Shown here: piece after piece, positions 39,277 to 48,221 of the stretch
Position numbering within the stretch: position 1 is the first letter of the stretch
How the letters are laid out: each line of letters starts with the position of its first letter
Source: Duganella sp. BuS-21
GTDB taxonomy: Bacteria > Pseudomonadota > Gammaproteobacteria > Burkholderiales > Burkholderiaceae_D
Length of the DNA: 64,000 nt
Direction of reading: 5' to 3'
NCBI GenBank assembly: GCA_041874725.1
Contig: CP097466.1
Location: 2,728,001 to 2,792,000 of the forward strand
Program-made: the position numbers and the translations under genes
The notes under the pieces: generated by a model
Told to the model about the DNA's origin: nothing
Databases searched by the model: none
The model's input: only the letters and a program-made list of their open reading frames with translations

Positions 39277-39318
39277 GCTAGATGCTAGATGCTAGATGCT
39301 AGATGCTAGATGCTAGAT
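39277..39318. repeat. six tandem copies of the heptamer GCTAGAT
   Basis: GCTAGAT is repeated exactly six times between the FAD monooxygenase stop (39275) and the helicase stop (39320). The array lies outside both coding regions. Short tandem repeats of this kind change copy number by slippage, so its length may vary between isolates. Confidence 0.9.
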
Positions 39319-39319
39319 G

Positions 39320-41641
39320 TCAGGCCGTTTCGATGCGCCACCAGCTCGGCATCAACCCCTGGATTTCCGGCCGGCTGAACCGGTCGTCGATCAGGTAGAC
39401 GGTGCCACGGTCGGACTGCGTGCGGATCACGCGGCCGGCGGCCTGCACCACTTTCTGCATACCCGGATAGGTATAGGTGTAGTCATAGCCTGCGCCGAAG
39501 ATGGTTTCCATCCGCGCCCGTATCTGCTCGTTGACCGGATTGATTTGCGGCAGGCCCAGCGTGGCGACAAAAGCGCCGATCAAGCGTGCGCCCGGCAAGT
39601 CCACGCCTTCGCCGAAGGAGCCGCCCAGCACGGCGAAGCCTATGCCTTCGCTGTCGAGCGTAAAGCGTTCCAGGAACTGCGCGCGCTCCGCTTCGTCCAT
39701 GCGGCGCGACTGGCGCCACACCGGCACGTCCGGATGCAGTTCGCTGAACTGCGTGGCCGCCTTCTCCATGTAGTCGAAGCTGCTGAAGAAGGCCAGGTAG
39801 TTGCCACGCTGGTTCGCGTACTGCTTGCCCATCAAATCGGCGATGGGCCGCAGCGATTGCTGGCGATGCTGGTAGCGCGTGGAGATGTGCTTTGCCACCT
39901 GCACCGACAACTGCTCCGCCACGAACGGCGATTCGACATCCACCCACGCGGTCGACTCCGGCATGCCCAGCATGTCGCCGAAGTAGTTCCATGGACTGAG
40001 CGTGGCCGAGAACAGGGCCGTAGTGTGCGTGCTTTCAAAGCGCGGCTTCAGGTACGGAGCCGGTACGATGTTGCGGATGCAAAGCACCGAGTTGCTGTTG
40101 CTGGCGCGCGCACCCGGCGATTTTTCGATGTCGAACAGCGCGTGGTCGCCAAAGCTTTCCGCCAAGCGCGCGAACATCAGCGCGTTGAAGTAGAAGCTTT
40201 GCAGGTCCGGCTCCACGTAGCCGGGATGGTCGGCCATGTAGTCGGAAATGGCGGTGGATGCGGTTTGCAAGGCGCCCATGAATTTTTCCGGCAGCTCGGA
40301 ATAGGATTGGTACTCGGCTGCCTGGTCCTTCTCCAGCTGGTTCCATTGCTTGTGCACGCGGTCCAGCGGTTTTTTCAGTTCTTCAGGAACGATTTTGCGC
40401 AGCAGGCGCAGGCTGTCATGCTCCATGTCGGCCGAATACATCTTGCGCGCGCGGGAGACCATGTTGTGCGCCTCGTCCACCAGTACATTGACCTTCCAGT
40501 CGTTGAGCTGCGTGAGACTGTGCAGCATGGCGCTGCTGTCGAAGTAGTAGTTGTAGTCGCCGATGACGATATCGCACCAGCGCGCTAATTCGCTGCTCAG
40601 GTAATACGGGCAGACGTTGTGGGCGAGGGCGATGGCGCGCAAGGTGTCGCGGTCCAGCGCCGGCGGGGCGCTGGCATGGCCGGCGTCACCGGACGGCGCC
40701 ATGATGGCCAACGCCGATGCACGCGCGGCCGGCAGACGGTCGTAGAAGCCCTTGGCCAGCGCGCAGGACTCGCCGTGGCAGGCCTTGTCCGGGTTGACGC
40801 ACGCGGTGCTCTTGGCCGCCAGCTCCAGGGTGCGCAGCGGCAGCAGCGGCGCGGCTTCGCGGATCAGGTCCACCGCGTCAAGCGCCATTTGTCGGCCCGA
40901 GGTTTTCGCGGCGAGGAAGAAGATCTTGTCGACGCCATGTTCGGCGCTGGCCTTCAGCATCGGGAACAGGCTGCCGACGGTCTTGCCGATGCCGGTGGGC
41001 GCTTGCGCCAGCAGGCACACCTGGCGATTGCTGGCGCGGTACATGGCCTCCGCCAGCTGGCGCTGGCCGGGACGGAAATCGCCGTAGGGGAAGCGCATGG
41101 CCTTCAGTTGCTGGTCGCGTTCCGCGCGGTGCGCGATCTCCTGTTGCGCCCATTGCAGGAACAGGCCGCACTGCTGCTCGAAGTAGGCTTGCAGGGCGGC
41201 CGCCGTGTGATCCTCGTGCAGCACGGTTTCCTTCTGGCTGCCGATGTCGAAGTACACCAGCGCCAGGCGAATTTTTTCCAGGCCTTGATCCTGGCATAAG
41301 AGATGGCCGTAGATCTTGACCTGCGCCCAGTGCAGCGCGCGCTGGTTGTCCGGCATCTTCTTCAAGTCGCCGCGATAGGTTTTGATTTCTTCCAAACGGT
41401 TGGCGCGGATGTCGTAGCCGTCGGCGCGGCCGCGCACGTGCAGCGGGCCGAAGTCGCCGGACAGGGAAATCTCGGTCTGGTAGTGGTCGTCGCGGCGCGA
41501 GGTCACCACGCCATGGCCGGCGATGCCTTCCTGCGCCGTGGGCGAGGGCGTGAAGCGCAGATCGAGGTCGCCGGTCTTGGCGGTGAATTCGCACAGCGCG
41601 CGCACCGCCACGGTATAGCGGGCAGGAAGGGCGGGCGTCAT
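39320..41641 (-). CDS. DinG-family helicase with PD-(D/E)XK-like N-terminal domain
   Basis: From ATG 41641 the 773-residue protein begins with a nuclease-like region: GRADGYDIRANRLEEIKTYR then WAQVKIYGHLL, matching the D/ExK/QxxxY core of RecB/Cas4-type domains (about 70-115). An XPD/DinG helicase follows: Walker A AQAPTGIGKTVGSL, iron-sulfur cysteines (CVNPDKACHGESCALAKGFY and NVCPYYLS), DEAH box VLVDEAHNMVSRARKMY and C-terminal motifs to QAAGRVIRTQSDRG. Its ATG overlaps the VRR-NUC stop, so the pair forms one operon, with a LexA-like box upstream. Confidence 0.93.
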   Translation of the reverse strand: MTPALPARYTVAVRALCEFTAKTGDLDLRFTPSPTAQEGIAGHGVVTSRRDDHYQTEISLSGDFGPLHVRGRADGYDIRANRLEEIKTYRGDLKKMPDNQRALHWAQVKIYGHLLCQDQGLEKIRLALVYFDIGSQKETVLHEDHTAAALQAYFEQQCGLFLQWAQQEIAHRAERDQQLKAMRFPYGDFRPGQRQLAEAMYRASNRQVCLLAQAPTGIGKTVGSLFPMLKASAEHGVDKIFFLAAKTSGRQMALDAVDLIREAAPLLPLRTLELAAKSTACVNPDKACHGESCALAKGFYDRLPAARASALAIMAPSGDAGHASAPPALDRDTLRAIALAHNVCPYYLSSELARWCDIVIGDYNYYFDSSAMLHSLTQLNDWKVNVLVDEAHNMVSRARKMYSADMEHDSLRLLRKIVPEELKKPLDRVHKQWNQLEKDQAAEYQSYSELPEKFMGALQTASTAISDYMADHPGYVEPDLQSFYFNALMFARLAESFGDHALFDIEKSPGARASNSNSVLCIRNIVPAPYLKPRFESTHTTALFSATLSPWNYFGDMLGMPESTAWVDVESPFVAEQLSVQVAKHISTRYQHRQQSLRPIADLMGKQYANQRGNYLAFFSSFDYMEKAATQFSELHPDVPVWRQSRRMDEAERAQFLERFTLDSEGIGFAVLGGSFGEGVDLPGARLIGAFVATLGLPQINPVNEQIRARMETIFGAGYDYTYTYPGMQKVVQAAGRVIRTQSDRGTVYLIDDRFSRPEIQGLMPSWWRIETA

Positions 41642-43278
41642 GCTGCCCACTGCAGGTAGCAGACCGAAATCGGCATCTGGTGCCGGGCGCAGTATTCGAT
41701 CCAGCGCAGCTGGTTGTCCTGCAGGCGATCGCCGGGGCCTTTCACTTCGATCATGTTGTAGCGGCGTTCGGCGGGCCAGAACTGGATCAGGTCCGGGAAA
41801 CCGCTGCGGTTGGATTTGATGTCCTGCAGGATGCGCTCGAAGGCGCGCTTCAGGTGCAGCGGCGGGATGCAGTCCAACGCCAGGTCCAGCAAGTCTTCAT
41901 CGATGGCTTCCCAATACATGAAGGGCGACTGGATGCCCTGCTTGGCGGCGTAGTTGGCGCGGATGGTGGCGCGGTAATGGTCGCCGTCGAGCTGCGCCAA
42001 CGCCTCGCCGAACTGCTGCGCGCGGCGGCGCTGGAAGTCGGCGCTGTGCAGGTCGGCCGGGCCGCGATGGTAGGGATGGAAGAACGCGCCCGGTATCGGC
42101 GAGAACACGGCATCCCAGCACAGCAGGCCGAACAGGGAATTCATCAGCGAATTCTCGACGTAGTAGACCGGCGCGTCCTCGCGGCTCAGATGGTCGCGCA
42201 CCACGAATTCCACATAGGCGGCTTCCTCCGGTGGCGGCAGGCTCAGGTCGATGCGCTGCGCTTGCGCCTGCGACACCGGCGGCGGCTTGGCGTGACCGAG
42301 CTTGCGCGCCAGGCGCGGCGCCATGCGCAGCAACTGCTGGCGTTCGGCTTCGCTTTCCGGCGCCTGCATGGCTGTTTGCAGCAGATCGAAGGCTGCGCGC
42401 GGCTGCTGGTTTTTCTCCAGCACGCGGATGGCGCGTGCGCGGGCGCCCGGATAATCGCAATCGGCATAGATGGCGTGGGCCAGCGGCCAGTCGGCCAGCT
42501 TTTCCACATGCTGGGCGATGGCGAACATCAGCTTGTTGCGGCGGCTGCGCAGCCATTCGTTGTCGGGCGCGCAGTGCGGCAGGTCGCGAATCACGTCAGA
42601 CGGCGCTTCGCCGTCGGCAAAGCGCTCGTGGCACTGGTGCAGCGCGAGGAAGTCGTCGATGTCGCGGCGGCAGCGGAAGCCGCGTGCGGCCGGCGAGAAC
42701 GGCACTTTCTCGTACTGGTAGATGCCGAGGTCGGACAGCACGAACTCGGTCCAGTCCTGATGATAGTTGCCAAAGAAGATAAGCCGCAGACGGTCGCACA
42801 GTTCCTGCGTCAGGTTGCGGTAAACGTGGTCGCCGGAATTGGCGTACCAGCCGGAAAAGCGGTGTTCGGCGTCGTACTGTTCGCGCAGTGCTTCCAGCTG
42901 ATCGGCCTTGCGCAGGTGACGGACGTGCGGCGCCAGCTGGAAGACTTTGACGATCTCGGGTTTTTGTAGCAGCTCGAACAGCGCCTCCAGTCCGAGTTGC
43001 GGATCGTCCTCGATCAGGCCCAGTGCGGCCAACGGGCGGGCCGCCTCGTGCGTGCTGCCGATTTCCGCATAGACCAGCTTGCTGGCGCGGAATACCGTTC
43101 CCTTGCGCATGACCATGCGCACGAACAGCGCGCGTGAGGATTGCGGCAGGGCGGGGAAGGTGGCGAGGAAATGGCGTTCATCGGCGCTCAGCAGGTCGTC
43201 GTAGCGTTCGCCGATCCACGCCAATACCTGGTGAAAATTCTCCAGGTAGTAGAACGGATTTTCCAGAACTTTGATCAT
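41638..43278 (-). CDS. VRR-NUC (FAN1-like) nuclease
   Basis: The 546-residue protein resembles bacterial FAN1 homologues: an N-terminal SAP/winged-helix-like region (LATFPALPQSSRALFVRMVM, RASKLVYAEIG), a helical TPR-like middle, and a C-terminal VRR-NUC domain with FPDLIQFWPAERRYNMIEVK, GPGDRLQDNQLRWI. The FPD and EVK residues are the nuclease core. FAN1 trims DNA near interstrand crosslinks. It is translationally coupled to the DinG-type helicase, giving a nuclease/helicase repair pair. Confidence 0.93.
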   Translation of the reverse strand: MIKVLENPFYYLENFHQVLAWIGERYDDLLSADERHFLATFPALPQSSRALFVRMVMRKGTVFRASKLVYAEIGSTHEAARPLAALGLIEDDPQLGLEALFELLQKPEIVKVFQLAPHVRHLRKADQLEALREQYDAEHRFSGWYANSGDHVYRNLTQELCDRLRLIFFGNYHQDWTEFVLSDLGIYQYEKVPFSPAARGFRCRRDIDDFLALHQCHERFADGEAPSDVIRDLPHCAPDNEWLRSRRNKLMFAIAQHVEKLADWPLAHAIYADCDYPGARARAIRVLEKNQQPRAAFDLLQTAMQAPESEAERQQLLRMAPRLARKLGHAKPPPVSQAQAQRIDLSLPPPEEAAYVEFVVRDHLSREDAPVYYVENSLMNSLFGLLCWDAVFSPIPGAFFHPYHRGPADLHSADFQRRRAQQFGEALAQLDGDHYRATIRANYAAKQGIQSPFMYWEAIDEDLLDLALDCIPPLHLKRAFERILQDIKSNRSGFPDLIQFWPAERRYNMIEVKGPGDRLQDNQLRWIEYCARHQMPISVCYLQWAA

Positions 43279-43309
43279 TGCGGCAAGAAGAAGGGCGAAC
43301 GGCGATTAA

Positions 43310-43325
43310 CTGTATTTATGTACAG
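43310..43325. promoter_or_regulatory. LexA-box-like operator upstream of the nuclease/helicase operon
   Basis: CTGTATTTATGTACAG fits the SOS-box form CTGT-N8-ACAG, is AT-rich in the centre as LexA sites usually are, and lies 32 bases before the VRR-NUC start. This supports damage-inducible control of both genes; dinG itself was first found as a damage-inducible gene in E. coli. Confidence 0.7.
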
Positions 43326-43368
43326 TGTACCGCGTCCCCCTCCGCTTGCAAAGTAAAAAAGCCGAAGT

Positions 43369-43902
43369 TTATTTTTTGGTGACGAGGGCGTTGGCTTTGG
43401 CGATTTCCGCTTCCACCGCTTCCACCGCTTGCTTGGTGGCCTTGGTCACCTGCTCGTAGCCGGCAAAGGCGTTGTCGATCGCGGTTTTGACGATCTGCAC
43501 CGCGTTTTCCGAGCCCGGACGCACGTTCTTGGTGACGTCGTGGATCAGCGCGCTCAGATTGTTTTTCGCTTCCACCACGTGCGCGTCGGCGGCGCGCGTG
43601 AACTCCTGGCGGATGTCGGCAATGATGTCGCCCAGTTGCTGCTGGTAAGCAGCCGCGCCGGCCACGCCCGGCTGGATCTGTTCGGCGGCCATCTTCATCG
43701 CCGCTTTGGGATCCTGTGCCTTGCTGATTTCCTTGCCGGCGGCCAGGCCGCCTTCAAGATGGGACTTGGCGGTGGAGATATTGAGGGCGATGACTTGCTC
43801 TACGCCTTGCACCGTTTTGCTGGTGAGCGTGTTGAAAGTCTCCAGCTGAAACTCGAATAACGATTTGGTGATGTTGGCAAATTGTTCGGGATTCGTAAAC
43901 AT
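43369..43902 (-). CDS. phasin family protein
   Basis: The 177-residue helical protein starts after GGAGGA and opens MFTNPEQFANITKSLFEFQL with a long amphipathic helix, QLETFNTLTSKTVQGVEQVI, the Phasin_2 pattern. Phasins coat polyhydroxyalkanoate granules and set their number and size. A tail rich in lysine and alanine follows. No PHA synthase gene is in the window. Confidence 0.92.
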   Translation of the reverse strand: MFTNPEQFANITKSLFEFQLETFNTLTSKTVQGVEQVIALNISTAKSHLEGGLAAGKEISKAQDPKAAMKMAAEQIQPGVAGAAAYQQQLGDIIADIRQEFTRAADAHVVEAKNNLSALIHDVTKNVRPGSENAVQIVKTAIDNAFAGYEQVTKATKQAVEAVEAEIAKANALVTKK

Positions 43903-43974
43903 ACAGTCTCCTCCATAGTGAATGTGGGATGCAGCTTGCAGCGATTCCGGGGTTACCGTGTTTTTGTAATTTGA

Positions 43975-44184
43975 TTATCTAGTAACAATTAACTTTACGC
44001 AACGGGCATCGCGAAACGGCCCGTAGGCCTTTTCCCAGCCCGGTCCCAGCGGCGTTTGCGAGCAGAACAAGGCACCGTCGATCTTGCTGCGCCATTTCCA
44101 CCACGGCGCCGGCTCGGCGTTCAGTGCGCCGCAGTGCAGGGCCATCATCAGCACTGCGACCATTCTCACATTCGAAGCTTGCAT
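43975..44184 (-). CDS. small exported hypothetical protein
   Basis: The 69-residue precursor has a signal peptide (VRMVAVLMMALHCGALNAEP) and a short mature part with two cysteines (LFCSQTPLGPGWEKAYGPFR, DARCVKLIV) that could form a disulfide. Its start is only 3 bases after the diguanylate cyclase stop, so the two are co-transcribed. Function unknown. Confidence 0.7.
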   Translation of the reverse strand: MQASNVRMVAVLMMALHCGALNAEPAPWWKWRSKIDGALFCSQTPLGPGWEKAYGPFRDARCVKLIVTR

Positions 44185-44187
44185 GTT

Positions 44188-45345
44188 TCACACCAGTTGT
44201 TGCGCGCAGACGCGATTACGGCCGCTGTTTTTCGCAGCGTACAGCAAATTGTCGGCGGCCGCGATCATGTTGACGTGCGCATCGTGCGTGGAGGTGGCGA
44301 AATCCACACTGGCCACGCCGAAACTGGCTGTGATCGCGATGCACCGGCCGTCGTGTTCGACCGGCGCGGCGGCCAGACCCTGGCGCAAGCGTTCGGCCAG
44401 CAGCGTGCCGCCGCCCAGGTCCGTTTCCGGCAGGATCAGCAGGAATTCCTCGCCGCCGTAGCGCACCACGCTGTCGACGCTTTCGCGCGTCATCGATTGC
44501 AGCAGCGCGGCGAAGTGCTGCAACACGGCGTCGCCGCCGTTGTGGCCATAGGTGTCGTTGACGGCTTTGAAGTGGTCGAGGTCGCACATGATGACGGTCA
44601 GGCTGAGCCGGTAGCGCTGAGCCCGCGAGATTTCCGTTTCCAGCAGTCGTTCATGCAGGTGACGCCGGTTGTAGCAGCCGGTCAGCGGATCGCGCAGCGA
44701 CAAGTTCTTGAGCACCATCTGCGCGCTGTATTCTTCCCGCCACAGGATCTGGTAGCGCCGCGCCGCCACGTAGCCGAACAGGTTGGTTAGCGCCAGCAGC
44801 GCGGCGATCGTGGCCAGTTCGATGTTCGGCAAGTGACCGAGCCACCATGCCAGCGCCACGAATATTGCGGTGGCCAGCGCGGCGGTGGTGGCGGCGTAGA
44901 GCAGGCGGTTGGGGATGTAGATATACAGCACGATGACGACGATGGACATCGAGATCGCGTGCAGCGAGAATTCGGTCGGCCGCAAGGCGGCGATCAGCAG
45001 AAAACCGGCCGCGCCCGTCACCTCGACAATGTTGGCGACCAACCGCGTGGCTGGAATCGAGTCCGGCCGCCGCTTCAGCAGCGCCAGGCAGGCCAGTACC
45101 GTGGCCGCCACCGCCAGCCGCGCGCCGACCAAGAGCCAGGTTTTCATCTGATAACCGACCCACAACAGGTCGCTCAGCGCAAAGCACAGGTAAAACAGGG
45201 CGCAGAATAGAAAAGTGACGCGCAATTGCGCCTGCGTCATCGCCAGTTGATGCCGCAGGAAGGCGTTTTCAGTGGTGCTGTCGCAGAATTCGCAGCGCAA
45301 GGCCGCGACTTTGATGGTCCTGGACGGAACCGGATGGTATTGCAT
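44188..45345 (-). CDS. membrane-bound diguanylate cyclase
   Basis: The 385-residue protein has about six transmembrane helices (roughly 42-200) as a sensor and a C-terminal GGDEF domain (about 215-380) with RYGGEEF, CDLDHFKAVNDTYGHNGGDA and late GVASVDF. It should make c-di-GMP. The inhibitory I-site RxxD is not in register: an Asp is present but the position three before it is Glu, so product feedback may be absent. An N-terminal CEFC motif before the membrane part is unusual. Confidence 0.93.
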   Translation of the reverse strand: MQYHPVPSRTIKVAALRCEFCDSTTENAFLRHQLAMTQAQLRVTFLFCALFYLCFALSDLLWVGYQMKTWLLVGARLAVAATVLACLALLKRRPDSIPATRLVANIVEVTGAAGFLLIAALRPTEFSLHAISMSIVVIVLYIYIPNRLLYAATTAALATAIFVALAWWLGHLPNIELATIAALLALTNLFGYVAARRYQILWREEYSAQMVLKNLSLRDPLTGCYNRRHLHERLLETEISRAQRYRLSLTVIMCDLDHFKAVNDTYGHNGGDAVLQHFAALLQSMTRESVDSVVRYGGEEFLLILPETDLGGGTLLAERLRQGLAAAPVEHDGRCIAITASFGVASVDFATSTHDAHVNMIAAADNLLYAAKNSGRNRVCAQQLV

Positions 45346-45429
45346 GGCCGCTACTCTCCGCTGTGTGCCGGCTGCTTGCCGGTCTGCTACGGCAATTATA
45401 CGTCTGCAACAGTTGCGAAGCGGAAAAAA

Positions 45430-47643
45430 TCAGCGTGGCGCGATTTTCGGCAGGCGCAACATGAAGCTTGCGCCTTGGCCGGGCGTACTGGCGGCCTCGA
45501 TGTGGCCGCCCAGCACGCCGGTGACGATGTTGTGTGTTATATACAAACCGAGTCCGGACCCGCCGGCGCCCAGCCGCGTGGTGAAAAACGGATCGTAGAT
45601 GCGCGGCAAGTTTTCCGGCGCGATGCCGACCCCGGTGTCGCTCAGGGTGAGGGCGATCTCGCCGTTGGCGCTCTCGTGCGCCGAGAGGGTGATGCTGCCC
45701 CTGGCGTCGCCGTTGCGGCCGCCGCGTGCGCTGAAGCCGTGCACCAGGCTGTTGTCGATCAGGTGGCGCAGCGCCCGTGTCAGCGCTCCCGGATAGCTGT
45801 CCATTTCCAGCCAGTGGTCGACATCCTCGATCAGCTCCAGCCCCTGCCTGGCGACTTCGCCCTGGACCGATTGCAGCAAGGTCGCCACCACGTCGCCCAG
45901 CACGAAGCGGCTGCGCTGGCTGTCGTCGCTGTCGAGCGCGATGTGCTTGAAGCCGGCCACCAGCGCGGCGGCGCGGTTCAGGTTGCGTAACACCACTTCG
46001 TCGGCCGCTGCGGCCTGCTCCAGATAGCTTTCCAGCGCCGAGCGCCGCAGCCCGGTTTTCAGATCCTCGCGCAGCGCGGCGGTGCGTTCGCTCATGCTGC
46101 CGGCCATGGTCAGGCTGTTGCCGATCGGCGTGTTGAGCTCGTGCGCCACGCCGGCCACCAGCGCGCCCAGTGCGGCCAGCTTGTCGCGCCGCACCAGTTC
46201 TTGCTGCGTCGTGCTCAGGTTGTCGAGCACGGTGCTCAGCTCTTCATTGGCCAGTTCGGCTTCCTGCTTGGCCTGCTGCAGCTCGGCGGTGCGCGCCGAG
46301 ACCAGTTCTTCCAGATGTTCGCGGTGACGTTCCAGTTCCTCCTCGCGCCGGGTGCGGGCGATGGCGATGCCGGCCAGGTGGGTAGCGGTGTGGATCAGGC
46401 GGCGGTCTTCCTCGTCGGGGACGCGCTCTTCCTGGTAGTACATGGCAAACGAGCCCAGCACGGTGTCCTTGTCGAGTAGAATCGGCATCGACCAGCATGC
46501 GCGCAGGCCGAAGTGGGCGGCGGCGTTGCGGTAGGGCGTCCACAGCGGATCGTTGAGGATGTCGCTGACGATCACCGTTTGCTTGCGGTACATGGCGGTG
46601 CCGCAGGAGCCGGCCGCCGGCCCGATCGGCAGGCCGTTTAGCGCGCTCATGTACTCGGCCGGCATGCTGGGGCCGGCGGCGCTTTGCACGGTCACGCCGT
46701 CCGGGTTGAGCAGCATGACGGTGCAGTGCCCGCCATCGATCTGGGCCTCGATCAGGCGCACCAGGCGGTCCAGCGTTTCCAGCAGCGGCGCGCCTCGCGC
46801 GATCATTTCCAGCAGTGCGTTCTTGCCGTCGCGCAGTTCGGCCGCCAGCTTGCGCGAGGTGACATCGACGATACGCACATGCATCAACCGGTGTTCCTGC
46901 GTGGTCAGCGGCACCATGCGCAGCTCGCAGGTGAGGGCGCGGCCGGAGCTGTGCAGCATTTCCAGCTCGAACACCTGCACCGCGCCCGACATCACCTGCT
47001 CCAGGTCGGTGGCGAAGACGTGGTCGCTCGGCTGGCCGTCCGCTTGCAGCGGCGGGCACAGCGACAGCAAATCGGTTTGCAGCAGCTCGGTCTCGGTCAT
47101 GCCGAACAGTTGGCGGGTACGGCGGTTGACGTCGAGGATGCGGTTGCTGCCGCGCTGCAGGAGCAGTATGGCGTCCGGCGAGCCGGCCAACATGGTGTGG
47201 TAGTTAACTTCCAGCGTGGCCATGGTCGGCATGCCGGCCAACACCGGCGCCGGTGAGATGGCCTGCAGATAGAGCATGATCTTCTCCGCCATCTCGTCGA
47301 TGGGCAGGCTCATCGGCAGATAGGCGGCGGCGCCGGCTTCGTGGGCGCGCATGCGCTCGTCCTCGCCTGGATGGGTGGAGAGCAGGAACACCGGCAGCGG
47401 GTGCTGGCTGGCTTGTTGCAGGCGCGGGCAAAGTTCCAGGCTGGCGCTGCCGGCCAGCGCCACGTCCAGCAGCACCAGCGCGAGCTCGCCGTTGCGGGCG
47501 GCGGCCAGCGCTTCGTCGCCGCGGGCGACGGCATGGACTTCAAAATGATGGCGGCGCAGCATGCGGCGCAGCGCGGCGGCGTCATACGCCGTGCTGGCGA
47601 CGATCAGGATGGTTTGCGGCTGGTCGGCAGAGAACGGCGGCAT
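45430..47643 (-). CDS. hybrid sensor histidine kinase (REC-PAS-GAF-HK)
   Basis: The 737-residue protein has a receiver-like domain at about 10-125, PAS at about 145-265 (AGSPDAILLLQRGSNRILDV), GAF at about 285-440 (LLNPDGVTVQSAAG; ADAHFGLRACWSMPILLD), coiled coil, HisKA with VAGVAHELNTPIGNSLTMAG and an ATPase domain (HLIDNSLVHGF, SDTGVGIAPENLPR, GSGLGLYITHNIV). The receiver keeps the Asp (LVLLDVAL) but the conserved Lys position reads M, and the N-terminal acidic pair is missing, so it may not be phosphorylated. Soluble; its partner is unknown. Confidence 0.92.
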   Translation of the reverse strand: MPPFSADQPQTILIVASTAYDAAALRRMLRRHHFEVHAVARGDEALAAARNGELALVLLDVALAGSASLELCPRLQQASQHPLPVFLLSTHPGEDERMRAHEAGAAAYLPMSLPIDEMAEKIMLYLQAISPAPVLAGMPTMATLEVNYHTMLAGSPDAILLLQRGSNRILDVNRRTRQLFGMTETELLQTDLLSLCPPLQADGQPSDHVFATDLEQVMSGAVQVFELEMLHSSGRALTCELRMVPLTTQEHRLMHVRIVDVTSRKLAAELRDGKNALLEMIARGAPLLETLDRLVRLIEAQIDGGHCTVMLLNPDGVTVQSAAGPSMPAEYMSALNGLPIGPAAGSCGTAMYRKQTVIVSDILNDPLWTPYRNAAAHFGLRACWSMPILLDKDTVLGSFAMYYQEERVPDEEDRRLIHTATHLAGIAIARTRREEELERHREHLEELVSARTAELQQAKQEAELANEELSTVLDNLSTTQQELVRRDKLAALGALVAGVAHELNTPIGNSLTMAGSMSERTAALREDLKTGLRRSALESYLEQAAAADEVVLRNLNRAAALVAGFKHIALDSDDSQRSRFVLGDVVATLLQSVQGEVARQGLELIEDVDHWLEMDSYPGALTRALRHLIDNSLVHGFSARGGRNGDARGSITLSAHESANGEIALTLSDTGVGIAPENLPRIYDPFFTTRLGAGGSGLGLYITHNIVTGVLGGHIEAASTPGQGASFMLRLPKIAPR

Positions 47644-47716
47644 CGTGTCTGAATGGTGCGGCTCCGCAGTGCGGCGTAGACCTAGTGTATTACAAGTTTG
47701 GCATGTGTGGATGATG

Positions 47717-48139
47717 TTATGCCGCTTTGCGTGCGTAGTCCTGCTGCGCTTCCAGAATGAGCGGGAACTTGGTCTCGATCCAGTCCACCAGCACCTCCAG
47801 CCGCTCGGCCGCCTCGCGCCCCAGCGGCGTCAGGCTGTATTCCACGTGCGGCGGCACCACCTGATGCGCCACGCGCAGCACCAGGCCGTCGTGGGCGAGG
47901 GCGTCCAGGGTTTGCGCCAGCATCTTTTCGCTGACGCCGCCGACCGCCCGGCGCAGCTCGCTGAAGCGGTGGGTGCGTTCAAGCAGCATCACCATCACCA
48001 GCACGCCCCAGCGGCTGGTGATGTGGCCGAGCACGGCGCGCGACGGGCAGTCGGCGGCCATGACCTGCGCCTGGCGCGGTCCCTGGTTCATTTCCTGGAT
48101 GGTCTTGCGCAGCGAACGATTGCTCATGATGGGTTCCAT
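47717..48139 (-). CDS. HxlR-family transcriptional regulator
   Basis: The 140-residue protein has the HxlR winged-HTH core: CPSRAVLGHITSRWGVLVMV, LLERTHRFSELRRAVGGVSE, KMLAQTLDALAHDGLVLRVA and a wing followed by YSLTPLGREA. A second in-frame ATG four codons later is possible. It is divergent from a quinone-reductase-like gene, with a dyad operator between them, the layout known for QorR-type regulators. Confidence 0.94.
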   Translation of the reverse strand: MEPIMSNRSLRKTIQEMNQGPRQAQVMAADCPSRAVLGHITSRWGVLVMVMLLERTHRFSELRRAVGGVSEKMLAQTLDALAHDGLVLRVAHQVVPPHVEYSLTPLGREAAERLEVLVDWIETKFPLILEAQQDYARKAA

Positions 48140-48141
48140 AG

Positions 48142-48179
48142 GTACTTACTAAAATGTGCGTACTTACAATTCGTAAGTA
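48142..48179. promoter_or_regulatory. HxlR operator between divergent genes
   Basis: TACTTAC-AATTC-GTAAGTA (48161-48179) is a perfect 7-bp dyad, and a further direct copy GTACTTAC lies at 48142-48149. They fill the space between the HxlR and quinone reductase starts and would let the regulator control both genes and itself. Confidence 0.7.
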
Positions 48180-48221
48180 TAGCCGATATGATGGATGCAT
48201 CCACTTTTAAAGGAGAAGTTC

